DNA from: Musa acuminata AAA Group
Lineage: Eukaryota > Streptophyta > Magnoliopsida > Zingiberales > Musaceae
NCBI RefSeq assembly: GCF_036884655.1
Contig: NC_088330.1
Location: 33,523,001-33,587,000, forward strand
Reading direction: 5' to 3'
DNA: 64,000 nucleotides
This document shows positions 9,893 through 28,259 of the stretch, in pieces; the stretch's first letter is position 1, and each line of letters begins with the position of its first letter. The notes beneath the pieces are model-generated. The model was given only the letters and a program-made list of their open reading frames with translations, did not search any database and had not been told where the DNA came from. Made by a program: the position numbers and the translations under genes.

Positions 9893-12800
9893 TTGAGAAA
9901 TTTCCTACATGTCCGCAAATTGTTTGAGGAACAGGGAAGGACTCAACGATATGAGATATCCAAAAGCCTTTTCCGCGCTAGGATGACTGAGGGGACACCG
10001 GTTCAGAACCATGTCCTAAAGATGATTGAGTGGATAGAGAAACTCACATGTCTAGGAATGGTCCTAGAGGATAACTTGTGTGTGGACATTGTGTTTCAGT
10101 CCCTACCAGATTCCTTTTCATAGTTCATAATGAATTTTAATATGAACAAGCTTGAGGTGACTCTCCCAGAGCTCCTCAATATGTTGAGGGAGGCAGAGAG
10201 TACTATTAAGAAAGAGAAGCCAGTCCTCTACACTGGTGAGACCAGAAAGAAAAGGAAAGCAGAAAGGTCCCTTAAGAAGGGAAAGGGCAAGGGCAGACCA
10301 GGTAAAGCAAAAGTTGCTAAGAAAGACCCAGTAAAGGATAAAGACCAATGCTTCCACTGTGGTAAAGATGGGCACTGGAAGAGAAACTGCAAAGAGTACC
10401 TTGCAGAAAGGGCGAAACAAAAGCTTGATGAAGCTTCAGGTACATTCATGATCAGTCTCTATTTGTCAGACTCTTATGATAACACATGGGTATTGGATAT
10501 CGGTAGTGCTTATCATATATGCAATTCATTGCAGGTTCTGGCAAGGCCTAGGAGACTAGAGAGAGGCGAGATGGACCTCAAGATGGGTAATGGAGCAAAA
10601 GTTGCTGTATTAGCTGTTGGCGAGGTCGCCCTACATCTGCCTAGTGGAGCTTTTATTGCATTAGATGCATGCTATTTTGTTCCTTCTATTATCAAAAACA
10701 TTATCTCCATTTCATGTTTAACAGTTAGTGGATATAAATTTGTTTTTGAGAACAATGGTTGTTCGATATTATTAGATGATAAGATCATCACGAAAGGAAC
10801 ATTGCATAATGATTTATTTATGTTAGACACCACTCCACATATCATGAATGTAAATGTGTCCAAAAGGAAACGAGATGAGTTGAACAGTGCATACCAGTGG
10901 CATTGTAGGCTAGGTCACATCCATGAAAGAAGGATTCAAAAGTTACTAAATGATGGATATCTAGATCCATTCGACTATGTGTCATATGCAACTTGTGAGC
11001 CTTGCATTCGTGGAAAACTGACCAAATCTCCATTTAGTAGAACTGGAGAGAGAGCCACTGAGTTGTTGGAACTCATACATAGTGATGTATGTGGACCCAT
11101 GTCAACTCATGCCATTGGAGGTTACTCCTACTTCATTACATTTACTGATGATTTCTCAAGGTATGGATATTTGTACTTAATGAAGTACAAGTTCGAGGCT
11201 TTTGAGAAATTCAGAGAGTATAAGAATGAGGTGGAGAACCAGACTAGAAAGAGTATCAAAACTCTTCGATCAGATCGAGGAGGTGAGTACTTAAGTACAG
11301 AGTTTACTCAGTTCCTCAAGGACCATGGGATATTATCCCAATGGACACCTCCTTATACACCTTAGCTCAATGGTGTCTTTGGAAGGAGGAATCGCACGCT
11401 ATTAGATATGGTACGGTCCATGATGAGTTTCACTGACCTACCCATCTTATTCTGGGGATATGCCCTAGAAACCGCAGCTTTCCTTCTGAACAGAGTTCCA
11501 ACTAAGTCGGTAGTGTCTACACCATATGAGATATGGAAAGGGAAGAAGCCTGATCTTAAGGTTGTTAAGATTTGGGGCTGCCCTGCCCACATTAAAAGAC
11601 ACAACCCCGATAAGTTAGAATCAAGGACAGAGCGATGCAAATTTGTGGGACACCCCAAGGAAACTTGTGGGTATTATTTCTATCATCTCGAGGACCAAAA
11701 GGTCTTTGTAGCTAAGAGAGCAGTGTTCCTTGAGAAGGAACACATTCTTGACGGAGACAGTGGGAGAATGATAGAATTGAGCGAGGTTGGAGAACCAAGC
11801 TCAAGCACCACTCTACAGCCCAAGTCTGTTCAGGTACCTAATACACAATTTTCAACTTTACGCAGGTCCGATAGAGTATCTCATCCTCCTGAGAGATATG
11901 TGGGACATATTAGAGGAGAGGATGTTGAGGATATTGATCCTCAGACCTACGAGGAGGCTATTATGAGTATAGACTTCGGGAAGTGGCAAGAAGCCATGAA
12001 TTCTGAGATGGATTCTATGTACTCCAATAAGGTTTGGAACCTAGTTGATGCGCCCGAAGGTATTGTACCCATCGGTTGCAAGTGGATCTTTAAGAAAAAG
12101 ATCGGAGTAGATGGAAAGGTAGAGACTTATAAAGCAAGGCTAGTGGCTAAGGGGTATCGTCAAAGGCAAGGTGTTGACTACGACGAAACCTTCTCACCCG
12201 TAGCAATGCTAAAATCCATCAGAATTCTATTGGCTATTGCAGCACACTATGATTATGAGATCTGGCAGATGGATGTGAAAACTACATTCCTCAACCGGAA
12301 CCTCGAGGAGAAGGTGTATATGATGCAACCTGAGGGATTCGTGTCCAAGAACTGCCCAGATAAGGTGTGTAGGTTGCTTAGATTCATTTATGGACTAAAG
12401 CAAGCTTCCCAAAGTTGGAACATAAGATTTGATGAGGCAATCAGATCTTATGACTTCGTTAAGAACGAAGATGAGCCTTGTGTGTACAGGAAGGTAAGTG
12501 GGAGCGCTATCACCTTTTTGGTGTTATATGTGGATGACATCCTCATCATTGGGAATGATGTAGGAATGCTATCAACAGTAAAGACTTGGTTATCTAGACA
12601 CTTCTTCATAAAGGACTTAAGGGAAGCATCCTATATCTTGGGGATTAGAATCTATAGAGATAGATCCAAGAGGATGCTTGGCTTGTCCCAATCCAGGTAC
12701 ATAGAAACCATTGTCAAAATGTTTGGCATTGAAAATTCTAAGAAAGGGCGAACATGGATATGATACCTTATGCCTCAGCAATATGGTATATCATGTATGT

Positions 12801-13429
12801 CATGCTATGTACTAGGCCTGATATAGCGCATGCTCTGAGTGTCACGAGCAGGTATCAGGCGGATCCAGGCTTGGAGCACTGGAAAGCAGTAAAGTGTATC
12901 CTTAAGTACTTGAGAAGGACTAAGGATCTTTTACTAGTATATGGAGGTAATAGCCTTAAGGTTGAAGGCTACACTGACTCAAGTTTTCAGTCTGATAGCA
13001 AGTCGAATTCAGGGTATGTGTACACCTTGAATGGAGGAGCAGTGTGCTGGAAGAGTTCCAAGCAAGATACCACTGCTGACTCGACCACAGAGGCGGAGTA
13101 CATTGCTGCATCGGATGCAGCAAAGGAGGGAGTCTGGGTGAAAAAGTTCATCACAGATTTGAGAGTCGATACAGATAGCGACAAGTCGACTTCCTTATAT
13201 TGCGATAACTATGGGGTGATTACTCAAATAAGGGAACCCGGGTCTCATCAGAAGTGTTCTGAGGAGGTTCCAGCTTATAAGAGAGATCGTAACCCGAGGA
13301 TATGTAGTAGTGGAAAGAGTTCCATCCGAAGATAACATTGCAGATCCACTGACAAAGCCGTTGTCTCAGATTGTCTTTGAGCGTCATAGGAGTCTGATGG
13401 GGATCAGACACATAGGTGATTGGCTTTAG
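9893..13429 (+). pseudogene. Broken copia gag-pol polyprotein
   Basis: One frame runs from a gag fragment (9893-10120) through an in-frame TAG at 10121-10123 into the gag C-terminus with a CCHC zinc knuckle ([14 protein letters not shown]), an aspartic protease site that reads DIG instead of D(T/S)G, the GAG-pre-integrase HCRLGH block and the integrase core. A second TAG at 11363-11365 interrupts the PPYTP-LNG motif. The frame resumes through the integrase end and reverse transcriptase (FLVLYVDDIL) to about 12750. A deletion and frame change then remove the RT-RNase H linker. RNase H follows (TEAEYIAASDA), with another frameshift near 13250, after which the usual copia C-terminus continues to a stop at 13427-13429. 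The first part of gag is absent. It cannot yield a full polyprotein. Confidence 0.93.
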
Positions 13430-13432
13430 GTC

Positions 13433-13443
13433 AAGTGGGAGAT
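13433..13443 (+). promoter_or_regulatory. Polypurine tract
   Basis: AAGTGGGAGAT directly precedes the right LTR, the usual copia second-strand priming site. Confidence 0.85.
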
Positions 13444-14938
13444 TGCTAGTCATAGGTGCCCAGCAAGCCAATCACGTGAGTGATGGCACGTGTGACTTGA
13501 TACATAATCTTTTTGCTTATTATATTTTGGCGTATATCACTTTATAACTATTGCATAAATGCATACATATATTGTGATGTCCTTGGATTTGTGCAATGGG
13601 AATCGGATCGTGATGAGAACACGATAATGAGATCGATTCACCTTTAAACACATATCCTAAATAATCCCGGTCATAGGTTACTCGAGAGGGACATCGTGAT
13701 AACCGGATAGACTGGTGTGCTGTATACCCGTCCATATGATGGATGCAGCTGGTCTCATAGCTGCTCGTGTAGGGACACTAGGGATATAGTACAGGTGCTC
13801 ATTGGAGAATGAGTTCACTGATTGATCCGCTTACGGAATGCTGGATGGTTGATGATGCCTTATTGTCAGACAGCGATTCCGTAGTCCTAGTGGTGTATCT
13901 GGTCCTTAGACTTGAGACACCAAGGATGTCCTGTATGAGTTCTCCACTCTTTGATACCAGACTTATAGGTTTGGCTGTTCCCAGATCTAGTACAGCTGGT
14001 CATTGGGAGTGGTAGTCGACCTTACGAGAGTTATTGAGTGTCAATAGAGGATCATCCACTCTCAGCGTCATGAGAGGAATATCCTATGTGTTCTTGCTTA
14101 GACAAATCCCTGGCCAGGGTCATTCGGGTTGAGAGAGAAAGAGTTCTCCGGGAGAATCCGATTAGAGCGAAACTCGAGTAGAAACCGTATGGGTCTGACA
14201 GCACCATGCTCGATATACGGTCTCTGGGATATTAGATGGATGAGGGACTATAGGTACATGGTAACTGAGGACAGACAGGTCCAATGGATTGGATTCCCCT
14301 GTATCGTCTGGGGACTACGGCGTAGTGGCCTAGTACGTCCGTAGTCGATGAGTCGAGTGAATTATTACAGAGATAATAATTCACTGAGTTAGAAGGAGTT
14401 CTGACAGGTATGACTCACGGCCAGCTCGATATTGGGCCTAGAGGGTCACACACATATGGTAGGCATTGCGATGAGTAGAGGTTCAGATATGAGATATCCG
14501 ACGGAGCCCTTGTCTTATTGGATGCAGATCCAATACCCACTAGGGAAGGACCCATTAGGGTTTGACACGGGATCTCTATAAATAGGAGGGATTCACAGCC
14601 TCATAGGCAAGAGTCTTTGCTTGCCTTTCCTATTCTCCTCTCCCTCTCCACCTCAGAGCAGGCCTGGAGTTTTGAGGAGCGTCGTCGCAACCCTGCTGTA
14701 TGGATCACCGCTAGAGAGGAGGACGCTTGACCTCCTTCACCCTCTCCTAAGGATCTGCAAGGAAACAGGGATATACGATCTCCCTAGGTAACACAATCTA
14801 CTCTATACGCAGTTTTGAGTTTCGTGGATTTTGCGCACCAATCTTCGCACGACGACGAACATCTTTTTGGGAATCGGGGATTTTGTTTTCTTGTTCTTCC
14901 GCTGCGCATATGATGTCGCCCCCAATAATTTCCCAACA
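13444..14938 (+). repeat. Right LTR of the copia element
   Basis: Same length and ends as the left LTR, with about 13 scattered substitutions and no indel seen. The TATA box is at about 14577-14586. The TTAGG duplication follows directly. Confidence 0.95.
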
Positions 14939-14943
14939 TTAGG

Positions 14944-17000
14944 CACCATATGAAAATGTGAAATCCTCCACCATTGGAGACATGATTTAATGATTGGATG
15001 TAAGAGGAGATGAAGTCTCACCTCGAGGGCATCACTAGGGAGGTAAAAGCCCCCTAAAACTAGGCCGAAGGTGCACTGGCCGGGTCAGGGGACATGCAAC
15101 TTAAAGTTGGTCGAGGTGCAATATTGGGATCGCAAGCAATCCAAGAGGGATGCACTCACTACTGAGTCACAGTCGTGAGAACTCTTCATGGACTCTATGT
15201 CTCATAGAGCCCTTAAGTTTTCAGAAGATGCATCCTTTAAAAAGGACAACCCAACTTACTCTACCTTCACATTGCCTGAAGACGAAGCGTGAAGGGGACG
15301 ACCCAACTTGCTCCACCCTCAGGTCATGATGGTGAAGTCAAGTAGTCTAGGAAGAAGCACAAGACCTTAGTGCAGAGGGCCTCATGTTTTGAGAAGGGGG
15401 ATGTACCTAAATTTTCATCTTGGGGGTTGATGCACTCCCCAACAGCACCCATAGGAGGTCAAGATCCTATACTCGAGGGTTCACCTTGGGGGCCAGGATG
15501 CTCTCCAACAGTGCCTGCGAGAGGCCAAGGTCCTATGACGAGCTCGGGAAAGAAGGTGGTGAGGTTGTGGTCGATGCGGGACTTATGCAAGGGTAAATCC
15601 TTGCTCTTTATGGCCTTGTAAATGGCTAACGCCCTTGACTCTCCCTTCAGATGCCCCGTTAGAGCCCCACTAGGAAGGCCTCAAGCATGATCAGAAGGTG
15701 TGAGGTGAGGATGTGGTTGTATAGCAGTACTACCATGTATCATTGTGTTTGGGGATGGAGAAGTAAATCTATTATTCTCCCTCTGAGGTCTTAATTTATA
15801 CGTGCTTCCATAATGAAGTGGCGGTAAGTTGCATCGCGTTTGGTCCCTTGAACTTTTCCCCGATGCAAACCTGTTCTTGGTTTGCAGCATCATCACTACA
15901 TGACAACTCTAATTGATCGGGTTTGAGATGCTAGTGTCATGATTGACCAACAGTATTAGTGATCGTTGATCTCCATGCTGAGGTTGAGACTCTGAAGAAG
16001 GGATCAACCTAGGTTGCTGTCGCTGAGGCCGAGGCTCAAGCAATAGAGTTGGCTGGTTGGTTGGAAGATATAGAGCAGAAGCTAGGGGATGTGGAGAAAA
16101 AGCTAGGGGACGTAGAACAACATTTAACCAGCTTGCCAAACAACTGAAGGAGGTTCAGAGAAATAACCGTGTCATGGAGGATGAGATATTATATATTTCC
16201 TAGGAGCTAGAAGCGGTGAAGGACAGGGAAGCAAAAGAGGTGCTGGAAGGTAAATAAAGTCGCACTCCAGAGCAAGAAAAGAACATGATCGCTGCCTACA
16301 AGGAGTTCGCTAGGTTTTAGAAGGGCTTGGTGAGGTTGGGATGGGTCTCATACTAATACGGGTATCAAGTCTTTCTAGTCCACTTTAAGGCGAGGTACCC
16401 GCGGTTGGAGGTCGAGGAGAAGGGCTAAGGTAGTTTTTGACTCATCGATGAGTTTCTGCACGAAGGTCATTATTAGGGGTGTTTTCTGACCCAACCCCTC
16501 AAACACTCAAGTTAGCTTTGAAGTGGTTTGTCATGTAAAGGGGTTATTTTCAAAGAGATCTGGCCCTTGGACTAGCACCAAGGGTCGGCTTTTATACCTA
16601 TTCAGGCAAGAGAATCACTTATAACGGCCATAACGCCTTTTTTTTGACATTCCGTCCACAAGGGCGGTAGGCTTGTAATGGTCGTAATGCCTTCCCTCTG
16701 ACATTCCGTCCATGGGAGCGGTAGACCTGTAATAATCGTAATGTCTTCCCCTTAGCGTTTTGTCCATGAGACCCGACCGAAGAAGGGTAGACCCAAACGA
16801 TCATTCGTACGTTGTCCAAGGAGATTGACAAGGCCAACCCAAATGGCCTCTCATGAATGGCCCAACAGACCATAACTACCTCTATGTCATTGTCCTATGG
16901 GGGGTAACTGCACCTTCATTTTTTATGTTAGTGCCCTTATGATGATCAACTGATGGGATATGATTGGTTACCAGAATATTATCTATCAGTTACCCAAAAT
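14944..17000 (+). mobile_element. Decayed retrotransposon internal region right of the copia insertion
   Basis: No intact frame is present. Between about 15960 and 16440 the plus strand reads, with stops, as a Glu/Lys-rich coiled coil (DIEQKLGDVEKKLGDVEQ) and then AAYKEFARF and HFKARYPRLEVEE. This resembles the gag-like/coiled-coil region often seen in decayed plant gypsy elements. A segment near 15545-15590 matches one near 7130-7180, and GATTGGTTACCAGAATATTA near 16964 matches 5726. The two flanks of the copia insertion are thus parts of one older repeat block. Family assignment is tentative. Confidence 0.5.
16619..16790. repeat. Three tandem copies of a roughly 60-bp unit
   Basis: The words GTCGTAATGCCTTCC, GACATTCCGTCCA and GGGCGGTAGGCTTG recur three times with about 60-bp spacing. 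A minus-strand frame translates them as a 20-residue repeat with a HGRNV/CGRNV core. It is probably a minisatellite inside the old element, not a gene. Confidence 0.75.
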
Positions 17001-18127
17001 AACGTGCATATCGATGTTCTACTATTATAAAGTGTTTATTGACTCTTGCTAATTATTTTGGTTCTAATAAAAGTGTATGCCAATGCAGCATCTCTCAGCC
17101 GACAAAATTGCTCCATCCTTGTCTTTGTTAAGTCTGCGAATGAAAGATTCTCTATCCCTAATTTGAAGGTTTGTTTCAAGGATCATCAAAATGGGCAAAT
17201 TATACATTCTGATGATGTGAAAAATAAGGGACATAACACTTATGGACACCATAATAAAGCATTTTAAGTTGTTTGATTATTGTTATTTGGGTTGTTTATG
17301 GAAGTTAGTAGCTTAAGGTTTAGATTCTAAATTTTTCTTTTTGAATTTATGTTTGAGAGTGAAAATAGGCTTTCAACATTTGGGGTATTATTTCTATAAG
17401 ATTTTTTACCATTTAAGGTCATCCTTGTCTTGTAGGAAGGCACATTCCTCCTCCATAGTACAATCGGTATCTTTCTCCTTCACCACCCTTTGAATAAGAT
17501 AGATAGCTGAAGTAGTCCTTCTTGGAGATGGCAACAATAGTGAAAGAAGACTCTTGTATAGGCGCTAAAGTCAAGAAGAAAAATCCATCCATCAAATCAT
17601 ATAAGATATTAGAGGACGAAAGAAGGTTAAATGGGTTGGATAGAAAAAGATGAAAGATAAAAAGAGGAGAGGTAGATTTGGAAAGAGCAAGGGTTCAAGG
17701 AGAGGGTGTGTAGAGAAGATGATGGGACATGAGATGAGAGGATGGTTGGGATGAGGAGCGAAAGGGAGATTTGATCGATATTTACTGCCCTTCAAGTTGT
17801 AGTTGGTATGTTGTCAATGAGGCTAGTGCTAAAAGAGAATTTAAGGGAAGGAGCTTACTGGGCATACCCATTATGGGGGAGGTTGACCGGACTCAACTAA
17901 AGGGCATATTTATGGAAATCGCGACCAATCTTTTCGGGGGAGTGAATGAGTATATGACAATATTATTTATATCCATTGCACATATCACAAAAAAGTATAT
18001 CCACTCTTCATATATATATATATATAGTGGATGCATAATATGTTTTGTACCTACACACTTTTGACTGTTTGCTTGTTCTCCTCTTTCCTCTGACTGACTC
18101 TCGTTGTTGTCCGTCGTTGCTGAACCT
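17001..18127. other. Intergenic region 3' of the Munc13-like gene; no gene seen
   Basis: AT-rich sequence with short chance frames, including an unrecognised 73-residue frame at 17046-17267. A (TA)n run lies near 18008-18026. The segment next to 18127 should hold the 3' UTR of the minus-strand gene. Confidence 0.45.
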
Positions 18128-23366
<5,239 letters not shown>

Positions 23367-25360
23367 CCCGCGGCGACGGCTCAGGTCACTTCGTGCAGGG
23401 AGAGGGAGGGAAGGTGTGTGCCGGAGGCATGGCAGGCTACACCGGCAATGGTGCAATCGGAAGGTGTGGAGAAAGAGGCGGGAAGAAAGAATAGCGAAGA
23501 ATGGGGAGGTGTCGGGTATTGTGGGATGGGAGAGGAGGGCGAGGGAAGACAAGCTAAGAAAGGGAGCGGAAAGAGAGGAGGGCGTGAGGATTGGTTCTGG
23601 CGTTGAGCTGGCGGCTAAGCTACCTCTCTTTTGAGCACTCTGTCTTTGCCAAGTCAAACTTGTGCCATGTCACTGCTATTACAATTGCAGAACTTGAGCC
23701 TTGGGCAAACAAATGAAGATATATACAATTATCATTAGAATGTAACAAAATGTAGATGACTATGGTCTCAACTAAAGTCAAGATTTGGGCCGCATAATGC
23801 AATTTTTTATAAGAGAGAAATAGGTTCTTCCTTAAAAAAAAAAAAAAAAAAAAAGAGATATAAAATAGGAGATTTTCTTGAGAGGAGAAAATACTTAATA
23901 TACTATGATATTGTGGGTGAAAGAATATAACGAATATTTCAGCATCATATTATTGATACATGAGAATTATATGGATTGACATATCTAAGCTAGGTGGTTG
24001 ATACATTTGTACAAAGTGATCGATACCTTGATACCGTATGGTTGACCCATCGATGCAACACATTGATATCTTATGATTGATGAATCGTTGTAAAGTGATT
24101 AACACACGATTGATACCTCAGCACCACGACACTTCGGTGCCACATAACAAGCATGATATAGCTCAATAGCTTCGTTTTGTCTTACTAACTAATTATCTTC
24201 ATCCTTTGATCTATACCATGTGTTAAAATGTTACTCCATCTCGAACTCAATGAGATTGATAATAGTTATATCTAAGATCAACATATTACATTCCCTTGAG
24301 TGGCATGCCATCCGGAGGTAATAGCTTTAGAAACTTGCTATCAAAAGAGGTTTCATAAGTACATCCTAACATACCCAATCTCAACTTGGAATATATCTAA
24401 CCTATCTTACTAACTAACTTAAGCATTATAGTATTGTTGGGAGTGTTCTTATAATCTTATTATAATCTTATAGGGTTCGAATTGTATTAGTGAAGTTTGA
24501 CTTGAGATCGACTCGAAAAAAAAATAGTTAGATGTGAACTAACTTCCACCTTGAATCATCACAATTTAATTTAACAAGTGTTGTAAATAAGATCTCTTCG
24601 AAAATTAAATTAATTTTAATATATATATATATAACTTGTGAAGAGGTGTTAAAGTCGTATGAGGAGCTTTATATAATTCTTTTTAACTTGGATGGATATA
24701 TCCCATGTAGAGGAGACACTTAGTCATGTTGGATACCACTGATTCTTTTTGTATAGAGTCAATGTATATATAATTATAACATTTAACACACTCAAAACAT
24801 GTTTTATGTACTGAGAATCCATTTAAGATTTTTAAAAAAATATATAAAATATCCTGGGTGTCCATTTATATGCGATGTATTTACCTAAGATAAAAAATAT
24901 ATATTTAAAGCACCCTCCTAAAATATATTTTGTGTATGATACATCTATTAAGGACAAAAAAAACATTTTAAGCACATCCCAAAACATCCATTTATGCACA
25001 ATACATTTGTTCAAGATTAAAAAAAAAAATCTAAAGCACATGTCATATTTAAAATATTCTTTTATATATATACTATAATACGTGATTATAACGATACAAT
25101 GATAGGAGCTTTTCTTCTCGATATGACATCAATATTGAAGTTTTAAATGAGACAAACATTTGTTCTTTGACTTTACCCACTCGACTTGCGTAGGTCAAGC
25201 ATTTAGGGTAAAAAAGACTCTTTAAATATAGATTGCTAGGGCTCAATTCAACCCGTAAATTAATTTATTTATCAACATATTTTTTTTTTAAGATAAGTAA
25301 TGAATATGAGATTTAAACCTAAAATAAAGTGTTTACTGATAGGGATAAAAAAACTGATTT
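23367..25360. other. Intergenic region upstream of the Munc13-like gene
   Basis: The first 270 bp are purine-rich on the plus strand (CT-rich for the minus-strand gene) and should hold the 5' UTR and promoter. A poly(A) run lies at about 23834-23854. From 23900 the sequence is AT-rich and contains repeated GATACC/TTGATA words near 24000-24130. No gene is supported. Confidence 0.5.
24850..25045. repeat. Short tandem repeat, about 62-bp period, three units
   Basis: An ATACATTT-type word, then an AAGATAAAAAA-type word, then TAAAGCAC recur near 24870, 24932 and 24993. The copies are diverged. Confidence 0.6.
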
Positions 25361-25930
25361 GACATAACACCCCGGATTTGACGTAATGCACCCCCACGCC
25401 GGACACCCTGTGCGGCACGTGGCTCCTGAACGAGCATTAACGACGACACGACACGCACCTACACCCATCATACCCAAGCAACCTCCTCGGTTGACCCCTC
25501 GTGGCCGGTCAAGGCAGGGGAAGGCGCTGACTGACACCCCCCATACCCTGCGGCAGCTCGGCCTTCCACGCAACGACCACAACGACAGACGCCATCAGAG
25601 GTACGGCCCCGCCCCGGTAGGATGACACGTCAGGTAACATCAAACCCACTTATAAATACCCCCTGGCTCCCAACAGGAAGGGGGGGGGGGGGGGGGGGAC
25701 AATCTCACAAAAATACTCCATTCTGCTTCACTAACTTAATCGTCGGAGGGGCCGGGCCGAGCAACCGACTCGACCTGTGTGCAGGTACTCGACCGCCACT
25801 TAATCCGCCCGACGCCACGGAACTTTTCGGCCAGCAGCCCCTGTGGCAGCCACCGCAACCACCCAAGAGGAGCCACGTCTGATCCCAGCCATTTGGAGCC
25901 CTGAACCAGCCACGTCGACCCCGAGGTCAC
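25361..25930 (+). mobile_element. Ty3/gypsy-type LTR fragment or solo LTR
   Basis: GC-rich block in AT-rich surroundings. TATAAATA at about 25651-25658 is followed by a G homopolymer near 25681-25699, then ACTTAATCGTCGGAGGGGCC and CCTGTGTGCAGG. The same promoter/R layout appears at 3.63-3.78 kb. No internal retroelement domain adjoins it. Termini are not resolved and no TSD was found. Confidence 0.5.
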
Positions 25931-26600
25931 GACTGAAAAAGTTACTTACCGTAACATTTACTGTTAAGGTAATCAGCGACTTTCGCAAACTTTAAAGTTA
26001 TATTGCAATATCAGCTTACTTTTTTGTTAGAATTATTCGAGTATTAGGATGTTTTTCGTGTTCCCTATATTTTTCATAAAAATGATTCGAATTTAGATTA
26101 TGTGTATGAAACCTTATGTTTGGAGATACTACGGCGAATTTAAATATATAGGTAATTCAAGTTCAAGATAATGTGTCATATTTTTTCTCATTCTGATTCA
26201 CTTAAATCCGATATAATCGGATTTGGAGAGATTCCGGGTCAGAAATAGGGTTCGGATTCGGATTCGGATTCGGATTCGGACTCGATTTGGTCCCCATAAG
26301 CTCCGGGCTCTCAGCAAAGCTGTGCGTTACTTAACCCGGGCTGGCACCCACAGCTGTGCTTCGACTACTGTTACATATTACCTACTCTCACGCACACACC
26401 TATGCGAAATAAGATCAGAACCGTTAATATCATCTTTAACGATCAAGATCTCTTTATTACCTTCTCGCATATAATTTACATGAACCCCACTGGCTCTGGT
26501 TCGGACGTAACGGGACGATTCCAAAGCAACGGTTCGGGTCCGAGCCGAAGGAGCTCGAAAGCCAGCGGCGGTTTGATCGCTCCCCCTCCCCCAACCCCCC
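25931..26600. other. Intergenic and distal promoter region of the LEUNIG-type gene
   Basis: AT-rich to about 26200, then GC-balanced. A (GGATTC)n run of about 30 bp lies at 26250-26280. No coding gene is supported. Confidence 0.5.
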
Positions 26601-26605
26601 ATTCC

Positions 26606-26615
26606 CTTATAAAGG
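26606..26615 (+). promoter_or_regulatory. TATA-like box of the LEUNIG-type gene
   Basis: CTTATAAAGG follows a C-rich stretch and precedes a pyrimidine-rich zone near 26635-26700, a plausible start region about 440 bp upstream of the ATG. The 5' UTR may contain an intron that cannot be resolved. Confidence 0.5.
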
Positions 26616-27080
26616 TTGGACTCTTCCGCGTCTTCGATATCTCCCGACTCGACCTAATCTTTCCGCGATCGCCTTCTCCGTCTACTGCTTTGGCAATTTT
26701 GATCTCTCATCTCGTTCGTTGAGGCCCAAGAATCGGTCGTTTAAGGGAATTGCAGACGAGGGGGTGGCGGTCTGAAGTCGGAGTTCGGAAATCGATTTCT
26801 TGCCTTCGCGTGTCACGAAATTGTGGGTTTCGTTTGCGTTTGTTGTTGATTCTAATTTGTTTCTTTTGTTGTGCGGGAATCTTGAATGTCGATGTCGGTT
26901 TCTGTAATGTAGGATACGGTGTGCATCATCCATCTTCTTGGATTCGTCGTCTGCCTTTTGGGTCTGGGGTTTGGTTGTTTGATAAGTTTGTTCCCTTTTT
27001 TTTTCTCGGTAGTGAAGCTTTTGCAAGGAAATAGGAATTGTGATTGTTCGTGTGGAGAGCCGTATATTGGAGCATAAATT

Positions 27081-28078
27081 ATGGCGCAGAGTAATTGGGA
27101 AGCGGACAAGATGTGAGTAGGAGTTTGGATTTTTCTCGACTTTTAATTTATGGAATTATATGCTGTGTTAGTTGTTTTAAATTTTGATTCCTTTCGATTC
27201 TATCTTGTTAGGCTTGATGTGTATATCCATGATTATCTATTGAAACGGAACTTGCAAGCCACTGCCAAAGCTTTCAAGGAAGAGGGGAAAGTTTCGGCTG
27301 AACCTGTGGGTGAGTAAAATCTTTTCTTTTCCCTGACCTAAATTGTATCTTGTTATCAGCATTTTCTTTAAGATCAACCGGGAGAAATCTATTTATTTAG
27401 TTTATATAGTACAAATCCCTGAAGTAGGTTTAGCAAGGCACTCGTATTGATCTACGTCTTGGTATCTAGCCATTCCAGATTCTTGTGGGTTTAACCATCC
27501 AACTATTTTTTTTTTCCAGACCCTCCTGATGACATGTTGACTTACATTTGCTCGATATCAGCGAAATGTTGCGTACAAACTCTAGGACTTAAGCATATAT
27601 TCTGAAATATCTTTTACTATTAATAAAGTATGTTATGTTTTTATCAAATATTAACAGGAAAAATACTATTAATAAAGCATCTTTTACTATTTTCGTTCCA
27701 CATTACTACTTTGAGTATCATCTAACAATTCCATGGGCTGGTCTGCTTAAGAACCGTGCCCAAAACTGCAAATAAATGTAACACCCAGTCTATGTTGAGA
27801 CATTTGATTGGTTAGTGCATTATTGCACAAGTGATGGATCTCAACGTGTGAGCATCATATATGCTATTTAATATAATAAAATTTTCTTTCAATTTTGGAA
27901 AAAAGGGAAAAATATAGGATCCAATCTTTCAGGACATGAATTTCTTTGACATTGTAAAACACTCCTATCTTCAGCATGAAAATTCTATCTTTTGTATTCC
28001 TAGTGATATCTCAGTAGGTTGGATTATGGATTTCCTCATTGTGCAATGGAATTGTGTTGCAATGGTAGAAAATTTATG

Positions 28079-28131
<53 letters not shown>

Positions 28132-28196
28132 CATATGTATATATGTATTTATGTATATATATATATATATGTATATATGTATATATGTATATATAT

Positions 28197-28259
<63 letters not shown>

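Larger units (their letters stand above)
7724..14938 (+). mobile_element. Ty1/copia LTR retrotransposon, structurally complete, coding region broken
   Basis: Both LTRs are 1,495 bp and run TG...CA. The element is flanked by TTAGG at 7719-7723 and 14939-14943. A PBS follows the left LTR and a purine-rich PPT precedes the right LTR. Integrase precedes reverse transcriptase, the copia order. By eye the LTRs differ at about 13 positions (under 1%), so insertion was recent, yet gag-pol has two stops, at least one frameshift, a deletion and no gag N-terminus. It must have moved with proteins supplied in trans or decayed quickly afterwards. Long LTRs would suit the Angela group, but I did not establish the lineage. 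Confidence 0.95.

Noticed and set aside
9225..9927. Several overlapping frames of 150-217 residues on both strands
   Set aside because: They exist because the copia leader is so GC-rich that stops are rare. The products are Ala/Arg/Pro low complexity with no domain.
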